From contig JADLHH010000529.1 of assembly GCA_020848855.1 (NCBI GenBank), positions 1-10,203 of the forward strand: DNA of 10,203 bases, given 5' to 3'. Source of the DNA: Anaerolineae bacterium (lineage in GTDB: Bacteria > Chloroflexota > Anaerolineae > Aggregatilineales > Phototrophicaceae). The notes below the pieces were generated by a model that did no database searches, was not told where the DNA came from, and was given only the letters and a program-made list of their open reading frames with translations. The position numbers and the translations under genes are program-made. This document shows, one piece after another, positions 4,828 through 10,203 of the stretch (within the stretch, counting starts at the first letter, position 1; every line of letters starts with the position of its first letter).

Positions 4828-7211
4828 GTTTCGTCCTCGGACTGCTTGGGTTCCGGCTCAACCACGCTCATCTTCTGCGTGCGCCGCAGCGGCGGCACTT
4901 CAGGCATCGGCGTGTCTTCGTCTTCGGTCAGCTTGACGGCGGGCATCTCAATCGTCGGCGTGCGCTTTGCCCGCTGCCCGTCCTGTTCGGGGGGCGGCAG
5001 CGCGGGCGCACCCGCTTCGGCTCTGGAAATCCCCTCAATCGCTTCGATGTCTTCCCGCAGCGGCGCGGCGACTTCCGGCACCAGTTCGGCGGTCGTGCGG
5101 CGCGGGGTCGGCAGCGACGGGTAGTTGATACGCGGGTGGAAGACAGCTTGCAGCATCTCGATGAAGATGTCGCGGGTGATGGAGATGTCCCTGAGCGTGA
5201 GGTCACATTCGTCAAGCTGCCCGTCGCGCATCCGGTTTTCGATGATGCTATCGACGATTTCGACAATCTCGGCTTTGTTGTTCGGCTTGCGGGCGCGGAC
5301 GGTGCTTTCGCAGCTATCCGCCAGCATCATGATCGCCGTCTCGCGGGTCTGAGGCTTGGGTCCCGGATACGTAAACTGCTCGATATCCACCGCTTCCTCG
5401 TCGTCCGCCTGCTCGACCGCCCTGGTGTAGAAATAACCGACCAGCGTCGTGCCGTGATGCTCCACGATGAAGTCGCGGATGCGCACCGGCAGGCGGTACT
5501 GCCGCGCCAGCTTCTCACCGTCGACCACATGGCTGATGATGATGTCGGCGCTGCGGTACGGGTCGTTCAGGACTTCGTGCGGGTTGACGTTATCCGCCTG
5601 ATTTTCGACAAAGAACGCCGAGTTGAGCATCTTGCCGATGTCGTGGTAGAGCGCGGCGACGCGCATCAGCTCGGCGTTCGCGCCGAGGGCGAGCGCCGCC
5701 TGCTCGCTGAGGTTAGCGACCTGAAGCGAATGCTGGTAGGTTCCCGGCGCTTCGCGCAGCAGGCGCTGGAGCAGCGGCTGGTTCGGCTGGCTGAGTTCGG
5801 CGAGCTTGAGGCTGGTTGGCAGGTTGAAGAACAACGTGATGGCATACAGGGCTGCCAGCGCCCCCATCGCCGCGATCATGCCGTTGATCACGGCGAACAG
5901 GGCGAGCGTACCAAAGGCAGTGCCGTCGTTGGCGGTCAGTATCTCCAGGTTGAACAGCGTGACGATGACCACGTTCGCCAGCGCGATGACCACGCCGGTG
6001 AAAAAGTAGTTGTTGAGCCGATCGGAGCGACGCAGCAGCAGCGCCCCGACGATCCCGCCGACGGTGATCATCATGGCGGTCTCCAGCGAGTTATCCGCCA
6101 TAATGCCGACCAGCAGCCCCAGCGCGATCATACTGAGGACGGCGATTTCGGTGCGGGTGATGATCACCAGCGTCAGCGCCATCGCCGCCGCCGGGTCGAG
6201 GGTGTACTGCCCGCCGAACAGCCGCGCCGCCGCCAGCGTGAACAGGAAGATGCCTGCCAGCACCGCCAGAAAACGCGCCTGCGTATAGTAGCGGTCGCGG
6301 AGGCGCGCCAGATACAAGCCGGTCATGACCAACACAACCAGGCTGGCGAGAAACGCCTGTCCGATGTCCTGCAGACGGCGATCCGGCGACGCCAGCAAGC
6401 CGAGATGATCGAGCGCTTCGTAATCGACCGGATCGAGCCGCGTCCCAGCGCGCACGACGATCTGCCCGCGCTCGAAGCTGCGGCTTTCGGGCGCGACGTT
6501 GTCGACAGCCGCCTGCTGCGCCAGCGCCGTCGCGGCGGGGTTCAGAAAACGGTTGGGACGCAGCAGGTCGCGCACCAGCGTGACGATCACGCCGGACGTG
6601 CGCGTGTCGAAGCGCAGCGACACCTGCGACGGCAGTTGATCGGTCATCACGACGAGGTCAGATTCGCGGATTGACTCGCGCATCACCCGTTCGAGCACAT
6701 TGACGGCTTCGGCAGTCACGGCGCGCCATGTATCTTCGTCCAACTGCAGCAGCGCATCGATGCTCGACTGGTCGAGCCGCAGCGCCGTGATGGTGTTCAG
6801 GTCGGCGGCTTTCTGCGCGGTGGTCGCATACGGGTCGCGCCGGACGTTGTCGATGAAATCGAGAATTTGCTGGAGCAGCGTGATCTGCTGGCGCGCGACC
6901 GTCGGGTCGGGCGGGTCGTAGATCGGGCTGACGCTGGCAATCGCCGCCTGCCGCTGGCGGTCGGTCAGAATATCGCTGACGTAGGTGACGCTGGCAGGCG
7001 CGCGGATGTCCTCCCCGGCGATACTGCCGATTTCCAGCAGGGCGATGCTGCTCTGGGTTTGAAAGATGCTGTCGAACGCGACGATCAGCGTCGAACACAG
7101 CACAAACACGATAGCCACCATGACCACGCCGAAGACGTGCAGCGGGTGATCCCGCCGCAGGTTCGACGACGGCGCAAGGCTATCGATGAAATCGGGGACA
7201 AACTTAAGCAT
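4824..7211 (-). CDS. pgpH: PgpH-type 7TM-HD phosphodiesterase (probable c-di-AMP hydrolase)
   Basis: This 795-residue membrane enzyme has one helix at 26-47, then an extracytoplasmic 7TMR-HDED-type domain (about 55-280, with SPIYDPP and FERGQIVVRAG). Seven membrane helices follow between 284 and 461, then a cytoplasmic HD domain: H494 (GTYQHSL), H523-D524-I-G, H561, H585-H586 (VEHHGT). All metal-binding residues of the HD superfamily are present. PgpH proteins of Firmicutes hydrolyse cyclic-di-AMP to pApA; that role here is by homology. Residues 701-795 form an extra tail that is Pro-, Glu- and Arg-rich and probably disordered. The ATG at 7209-7211 is preferred; it overlaps the end of the yqeY gene by 8 bases and has no clear ribosome-binding site, so translation is probably coupled. 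A TTG at 7227-7229 would add six residues. Confidence 0.9.
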   Translation of the reverse strand: MLKFVPDFIDSLAPSSNLRRDHPLHVFGVVMVAIVFVLCSTLIVAFDSIFQTQSSIALLEIGSIAGEDIRAPASVTYVSDILTDRQRQAAIASVSPIYDPPDPTVARQQITLLQQILDFIDNVRRDPYATTAQKAADLNTITALRLDQSSIDALLQLDEDTWRAVTAEAVNVLERVMRESIRESDLVVMTDQLPSQVSLRFDTRTSGVIVTLVRDLLRPNRFLNPAATALAQQAAVDNVAPESRSFERGQIVVRAGTRLDPVDYEALDHLGLLASPDRRLQDIGQAFLASLVVLVMTGLYLARLRDRYYTQARFLAVLAGIFLFTLAAARLFGGQYTLDPAAAMALTLVIITRTEIAVLSMIALGLLVGIMADNSLETAMMITVGGIVGALLLRRSDRLNNYFFTGVVIALANVVIVTLFNLEILTANDGTAFGTLALFAVINGMIAAMGALAALYAITLFFNLPTSLKLAELSQPNQPLLQRLLREAPGTYQHSLQVANLSEQAALALGANAELMRVAALYHDIGKMLNSAFFVENQADNVNPHEVLNDPYRSADIIISHVVDGEKLARQYRLPVRIRDFIVEHHGTTLVGYFYTRAVEQADDEEAVDIEQFTYPGPKPQTRETAIMMLADSCESTVRARKPNNKAEIVEIVDSIIENRMRDGQLDECDLTLRDISITRDIFIEMLQAVFHPRINYPSLPTPRRTTAELVPEVAAPLREDIEAIEGISRAEAGAPALPPPEQDGQRAKRTPTIEMPAVKLTEDEDTPMPEVPPLRRTQKMSVVEPEPKQSEDET

Positions 7212-7653
7212 TGAGCAGTTCGCGGACAACCTCGTTGACGAGCTTGCCGTCCGCCTGTCCTTTCACCTTCGGCATGAGGACGCTCATGACTTTGCCCATC
7301 TCCTTCGGCGACGCCGCCCCGGTCTCGCGGATGGCATCCCGCACCAGCGCGGCGATCTCGTCACGGGTCATCTGGCGCGGCAGAAAGGCTTCGATCACCT
7401 GCAATTCGGTTTCTTCCTGACCCGCCACGTCTTCGCGCCCGGCTTTGTGCGCCTCGTCGATGCTGTCGCGCCGCTTCTTGATCTCGCGCTGCAAGACCGA
7501 TACCGCGTCTTCGGCGCTCAGGTCGCGGCGCTCGTCGATTTCAACCTGCTTGAAGGCGCTCAGGGTCATACGCAGCACGTCGCGGCGCAGCGTATCCTTG
7601 CTGATCATCGCCTGCTTGAGAGCATCCTGCATTTTGGGTCGTGGGTCGTCCAT
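7204..7653 (-). CDS. yqeY: YqeY/GatB-YqeY-like domain protein
   Basis: This 149-residue soluble protein matches YqeY: an N-terminal helical part with KDTLRRDVLRMTLSAFKQVEID, a middle rich in charged residues (IKKRRDSIDEAHKAGRED), and the C-terminal tail-like domain with LPRQMTRDEI, PKEMGKVMSVLMPKVKGQADGKLVN and a final VRELL. This domain is shared with the tRNA-binding tail of amidotransferase subunit GatB, so a link to tRNA is often assumed; the exact function of YqeY is not established. The ATG at 7651-7653 follows GAGGA at close spacing and lies 7 bases after the mtaB stop. The gene overlaps pgpH by 8 bases. In Bacillus yqeY also lies just downstream of mtaB (yqeV), with rpsU between them; rpsU is absent here. 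Confidence 0.93.
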   Translation of the reverse strand: MDDPRPKMQDALKQAMISKDTLRRDVLRMTLSAFKQVEIDERRDLSAEDAVSVLQREIKKRRDSIDEAHKAGREDVAGQEETELQVIEAFLPRQMTRDEIAALVRDAIRETGAASPKEMGKVMSVLMPKVKGQADGKLVNEVVRELLNA

Positions 7654-7660
7654 TTCATCC

Positions 7661-8941
7661 TCAGTTCAGGTTCGCCTGCATCTGCTGGCGTCGGGCGTCG
7701 TACGCCGTCAACTGCGCTGGGAGCACGCTCCCGGTCAGCACGCGCCCATCGATGCAGCCCACACGAATGTAGTTGTCAGTATAACCGACATTGACAAAAC
7801 CGTCCTCAGTCGCCCCGGCGATGTGTTCCCACAGCACCGGGCGCGCCGAGCCGACGAAGCGTTCGGCGTAGCGCCGCTGCATGGCGTTGGCGAGCGCGAT
7901 CATGCGGGCGCTGCGTTCCCGCTTGACTTCCTCGCGGACGTGCCCGCGCAGCTTCGCCGCCGCCGTGCCGGGTCGCCGGCTGTAGCGAAAGACGTGCATC
8001 CCGGCGAAGTCGAGCGATTCGACAAAAGCGGCGCTGGTCTCGAATTCGGCGTCGGTTTCGCCGGGGAAGCCAACGATCAGGTCGGTGGTGATGCACACGT
8101 CCGGGATCAATCCGCGCGCCGCTTCAGTTAGCTGGCGGAAGGGAGCCTGCCGCGTATGGCGCGCCATCCGGCGCAGAGTGGCGTCGCAGCCGCTTTGCAG
8201 CGGCAGATGCAGGTGCGGGCACAGGCGCGGGTTTTCCCACAGCCGGAAGAACGCCGGCGACAAATCCCAGGGTTCGAGCGACGACAGCCGCACACGCTCG
8301 ATATCGGTATCGTCCAGAATGGCGCGGACGAGGCACGCCAAGCCGTCGCGCTCGCCCCGGTCGTGCCCGTAGCTGCCGAGATGCACACCGGTCAGCACGG
8401 CTTCACCGCAGCCGGAAGCGTGCAGCATTCGGACTTCGCGCACTACGTCGTCCAGCGAACGACTGCGCCCTGCCCCACGCGCGATGGTCGTCACGCAGAA
8501 GGTACAGGCGTTGTCGCAGCCATCCTGCACCTTGATGAAGGCGCGCGTGCGGGTGAGGTGCTGGGGCGTCTCGCGGGCAATTGGCTCGGCGTCGAACGGC
8601 TCGACCGGCTGCCCGGTGAGCGTCGTGACGAGATGATCCTTGCCCGCGTTGTCGATCACGCGGGAGACGCCCGGCAGCACGGCGATGTCGTCGGGGGCAA
8701 TCTGAGCATAACAGCCCGTCACGGTGATCGGCGCTGCGCCGCTGGCGCGGTGAAGCTGGCGCACCAGCTTGCGGCTGTCGTGGACGGCATCCTGGGTGAC
8801 GGCGCAGGTATTGACGACGATCTGATCCGCCAGCGCGGGATCGTCGACGATTTCGTGCCCCTGCCGGGCAAACTGCCGCGCCATCGTCTCGATTTCGCTC
8901 TGGTTCAGGCGGCAGCCCAACATTCGTAGGTGGATTTTCAT
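7661..8941 (-). CDS. mtaB: MtaB, tRNA t6A37 methylthiotransferase
   Basis: This 426-residue radical SAM enzyme adds a methylthio group to C2 of t6A at position 37 of ANN-decoding tRNAs, improving decoding. Domain 1 (UPF0004, about 1-120) has its three cluster Cys: C10 (LGCRLNQSE), C46 (NTCAV), C77 (TGCYA). The radical SAM core carries C142-x3-C146-x2-C149 (QDGCDNACTFCV), then RSRSLDDVVREV, LTGVHLGSYG, LPLQSGCDATLRRMARH and TTDLIVGFPGET. A short TRAM-like end follows from about 365 (VLWEHIAG, NVGYTDNYIRV). The GC(R/K)LNQ start and RGAGRSR rather than RG-x-E-xSR favour MtaB over MiaB or RimO. The ATG at 8939-8941 has only a weak AGG upstream. First gene of the eight-gene operon; a candidate promoter lies at 8982-9010. 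Confidence 0.93.
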   Translation of the reverse strand: MKIHLRMLGCRLNQSEIETMARQFARQGHEIVDDPALADQIVVNTCAVTQDAVHDSRKLVRQLHRASGAAPITVTGCYAQIAPDDIAVLPGVSRVIDNAGKDHLVTTLTGQPVEPFDAEPIARETPQHLTRTRAFIKVQDGCDNACTFCVTTIARGAGRSRSLDDVVREVRMLHASGCGEAVLTGVHLGSYGHDRGERDGLACLVRAILDDTDIERVRLSSLEPWDLSPAFFRLWENPRLCPHLHLPLQSGCDATLRRMARHTRQAPFRQLTEAARGLIPDVCITTDLIVGFPGETDAEFETSAAFVESLDFAGMHVFRYSRRPGTAAAKLRGHVREEVKRERSARMIALANAMQRRYAERFVGSARPVLWEHIAGATEDGFVNVGYTDNYIRVGCIDGRVLTGSVLPAQLTAYDARRQQMQANLN

Positions 8942-8968
8942 CGCAACCTGATCAGCATCGAATCCCTC

Positions 8969-8996
8969 GTAGGGGCGTTACATGTAACGCCCCTAC
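8969..8996. repeat. Perfect 28-bp palindrome
   Basis: The two 14-base halves, GTAGGGGCGTTACA (8969-8982) and its exact complement (8983-8996), form a perfect palindrome centred on ACATGT. It lies in the 65-base gap between the stop of the gene at 9007-9798 and the start of mtaB. As RNA it would fold into a strong hairpin, but no U-run follows. The GTAGGGGCG...CGCCCCTAC ends are shared with the other hairpins of the window, so it is best read as one copy of a dispersed repeat family that may also act as a terminator. Confidence 0.8.
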
Positions 8997-9010
8997 CCAC
9001 ATGTCGTCAA
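8982..9010 (-). promoter_or_regulatory. Candidate promoter of the mtaB operon
   Basis: On the minus strand TTGACG (9005-9010) matches the -35 consensus at five of six positions. After exactly 17 bases comes TTACAT (8982-8987), a poor -10 lying inside the 28-bp palindrome. The -35 overlaps the stop codon of the upstream gene. The leader to the mtaB ATG would be about 35 bases. The weak -10 makes this tentative; transcription could instead enter from the upstream gene, which points the same way. Confidence 0.3.
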
Positions 9011-9798
9011 AATGATGCGTCCGGCGCGTAGACCAGCAGATTGTCGAACGTAGCGACCACCGGCTCGTCGTCCGCGCCCGCCGTCCACAGCGCGCTCACG
9101 CCAACCTGCCCGTTGGGGATAGCCGGGTCGGTCAGGGTGTCGAGCATCGCACCGCCCATACATTCGCCGGACAGCGGGTTGATCGTGCTGAGCGCGTCGG
9201 GGTCGTCGGGGATGCACAGTGACACCGGTTGATCGTTGATGAAGAACTGGAACTGATCGCCCAGGGCGACGACGCGCAGCCGGTTGACGGCGTCCAGCTC
9301 CTGATTGATCAACGGTGATTCGATCCAGTCGCTGATGATCTTCACGCCGCCGTCGACCGAGCGGCTGACGCGGTAGTAGCCGTCGCTGCTGATCAGAAAC
9401 AGGTAGTAGTTGTCGTCGTCGACGAGGTGGTTATCCTTGTTCTGCAGGCGAAAAACGACGCCGTAGCCGTTATCGACCGGACCGGAAACTGCCCGCGCCT
9501 CGACACGCAGGTCGAAATCGCCAAAATGCGGCGCGGCGACCGAATAGGAGCCACTGCCCGGCTCGCCAACACTGATCTGAATGCGACCGGCGTCAAGCTG
9601 TGACGCCAAGCGCCCGGCGTACTGCTCCCAGACGGCGTTGAAGCCGTCCGTCCCGCCGCCATCGAAGCTGGCGGCGTAGAGCAGCGCGCCCGGCTCGCCG
9701 GCGACGACAGCGTGCTTCCAGCCCGCCGCCGAGCGGCTGAGCGCGAGCAGCACGGCGAAGGTGACGACGAGGACGATCAAAACAATCAGACGATGCAC
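9007..9798 (-). CDS. Membrane-anchored beta-sandwich (lectin-like) protein, function unknown
   Basis: This 263-residue protein starts at GTG 9796-9798: AGAGG sits 7 bases ahead of it, whereas an earlier in-frame GTG (9811-9813) lies upstream of that site. Residues 3-21 are a hydrophobic signal anchor. Residues 40-258 are strand-rich: FDLRVEARAVSG, GYGVVFRLQNKDNH, NYYLFLISSDGYYRVSR, NRLRVVALGDQFQFFINDQPV and a closing VATFDNLLVY. This arrangement recalls concanavalin/LamG-like jelly rolls (DUF1080-type domains). Such domains often bind or process carbohydrate, but no catalytic residues are recognisable. C195 and C213 are the only Cys in the domain and could form a disulfide outside the cell, near a loop rich in Asp and Pro. 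A promoter is proposed at 9827-9855. It stands 65 bases before mtaB and may not belong to that operon. Confidence 0.75.
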   Translation of the reverse strand: MHRLIVLIVLVVTFAVLLALSRSAAGWKHAVVAGEPGALLYAASFDGGGTDGFNAVWEQYAGRLASQLDAGRIQISVGEPGSGSYSVAAPHFGDFDLRVEARAVSGPVDNGYGVVFRLQNKDNHLVDDDNYYLFLISSDGYYRVSRSVDGGVKIISDWIESPLINQELDAVNRLRVVALGDQFQFFINDQPVSLCIPDDPDALSTINPLSGECMGGAMLDTLTDPAIPNGQVGVSALWTAGADDEPVVATFDNLLVYAPDASF

Positions 9799-9826
9799 GT
9801 TGTTTCCTCTCACCAGGACAACGCAA

Positions 9827-9855
9827 ATTGTAACATGCGGCAGACGGGGCGTAAA
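9827..9855 (-). promoter_or_regulatory. Sigma70-like promoter of the 9007-9798 gene
   Basis: On the minus strand TTTACG (9850-9855) is followed after 17 bases by TACAAT (9827-9832), which matches the -10 consensus at five of six positions. The leader to the GTG start would be about 22 bases and contains the ribosome-binding site. The -35 box lies inside a small inverted repeat, GGCGT-AA-ACGCC (9848-9859). Confidence 0.5.
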
Positions 9856-9890
9856 CGCCGAGGGGATTTGGCAGGGGTGGCACCAACGCA

Positions 9891-9931
9891 GGGCGCACGT
9901 GCAACCGAAGGTTGCCTGGGTGCGCCCCTAC
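9891..9931. repeat. Long imperfect hairpin ending in GCGCCCCTAC
   Basis: Outer arms GGGCGCAC (9891-9898) and GTGCGCCC (9920-9927) and inner arms GCAACC (9901-9906) and GGTTGC (9910-9915) are perfectly complementary, with a GAA loop and small bulges between the two stems. It ends in GCGCCCCTAC (9922-9931), the terminal signature of the hairpin family seen at 8969-8996. The matching left end GTAG is lost. Confidence 0.65.
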
Positions 9932-9971
9932 AACACATAGCCCCGGCGCCGGGTCAGGCGACGGCGATCCT

Positions 9972-9995
9972 GTAGGGGCAGACCCGTGTGCCTAC
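9972..9995. repeat. Decayed GTAGGGGC repeat copy
   Basis: The left arm GTAGGGGCA (9972-9980) is intact, but the right arm has shrunk to TGCCTAC (9989-9995); GTAGG and CCTAC still pair. It looks like a deleted or mutated copy of the same hairpin family, 40 bases from the previous copy. Confidence 0.5.
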
Positions 9996-10123
9996 CCAGG
10001 CGAGACCTCCGTGCACCTGTGGGATGATCAGCCAGGATGGCAGCGCGCGGCGCAAAAAGTGTACATACGTCCGACAGGTGTGCCTTGGCAGCACGGGTAT
10101 TGGGCGTATGCTACAAGCGGGCG

Positions 10124-10203
10124 TTAGTCGAGGCGGGCAGCCCAGCGCACGGCATAGCGCAGGCTCCACGCCCGCACCGAGGTGTAGAAACCGTAGAAAG
10201 CGG
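10124..10203 (-). CDS. C-terminal end of an unidentified protein (partial)
   Basis: The minus strand reads 25 codons from the window edge to a TAA (10124-10126). The peptide is rich in aromatic residues and Arg (FYGFYTSVRAW, then LRYAVRWAARLD), like an amphipathic helix at the end of a protein. The stop is followed by the 300-base non-coding region, which fits the end of a gene. The family cannot be named from so little; a chance open frame is possible. Confidence 0.45.
   Translation of the reverse strand, partial: AFYGFYTSVRAWSLRYAVRWAARLD

Larger units (their letters stand above)
9814..10123. other. Non-coding region with decayed hairpin repeats
   Basis: I see no convincing gene in these 310 bases. 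The short open frames have biased, repeat-derived composition and no ribosome-binding sites. The stretch holds the promoter of the downstream gene, a long imperfect hairpin (9891-9927), a GC-rich perfect palindrome CCCGGCGCCGGG (9942-9953) and a decayed GTAGGGGC element (9972-9995). Bases 9996 to 10123 show nothing I can name. Confidence 0.6.

Noticed and set aside
5136..6674. 512-codon open frame on the plus strand
   Set aside because: It is exactly antisense to pgpH, with a composition rich in Arg, Gln, His and Asp that GC-rich codon bias creates on the opposite strand. It shows no domain and no ribosome-binding site.
9912..10169. Short open frames on both strands in the right-hand non-coding region
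   Set aside because: They are built from the hairpin repeats and show no ribosome-binding site or recognisable motif. Only the frame ending at 10124 looks protein-like.
1..10203. CRISPR array, tRNA, rRNA, transposase or phage genes
   Set aside because: I looked for regularly spaced repeats, tRNA-like cloverleaf arms and DDE or Tyr/Ser recombinase motifs and saw none. The repeats present are isolated hairpins with different cores.

Overview
The window looks like a piece of chromosome from a GC-rich bacterium, most likely a member of the Chloroflexota (Anaerolineae-like). This placement is an inference from high GC, protein flavour and the many GTAGGGGCG-type hairpins between genes; no marker gene proves it. 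No mobile element, CRISPR array, rRNA or tRNA gene was seen.

Layout. Bases 1-147 (+) are the C-terminus of an M20-type metallopeptidase. A hairpin (161-188) separates it from a convergent small DUF4926-type gene (206-427, -), which appears to start at a non-AUG codon. A secreted helical-repeat protein (569-1213, +) follows; it has its own sigma70-like promoter, and an 8-bp inverted repeat brackets that promoter. This left part is visibly less GC-rich than the rest. A hairpin (1248-1268) lies between this gene and the end of the large minus-strand operon.

The core is a tightly packed minus-strand operon of eight genes, read from 8941 down to 1319: mtaB (tRNA methylthiotransferase), yqeY-type gene, pgpH-type membrane HD phosphodiesterase, ybeY (rRNA maturation endonuclease), two adjacent diacylglycerol/undecaprenol kinase-family genes, a membrane-anchored TIM-barrel-like protein, and a two-lobed GNAT acetyltransferase. 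Seven of the eight genes overlap or are 3-7 bases apart; only the last is 41 bases away. The order mtaB-yqeY-pgpH-ybeY-dgkA keeps the order of the Bacillus dnaK-rpsU-phoH-dgkA region with rpsU and phoH missing. The functional mix is translation quality (MtaB, YqeY, YbeY), probable cyclic-di-AMP turnover (PgpH) and lipid-carrier phosphorylation (DgkA family).

Upstream of the operon, after a perfect 28-bp palindrome, lies a membrane-anchored beta-sandwich-like protein (9007-9798, -). It starts at a GTG with a good ribosome-binding site and has a plausible promoter. The last stretch (9814-10123) is non-coding and holds decayed copies of the GTAGGGGC hairpin family. The final 80 bases carry the C-terminus of another minus-strand gene.

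The observations most worth a second look are the tandem DgkA paralogues, one of which has lost two conserved acidic residues; the ATC-start DUF4926 gene; the promoter-bracketing inverted repeat; and the three-fold repeat in the secreted protein. I did not find a clearly new multi-gene system.
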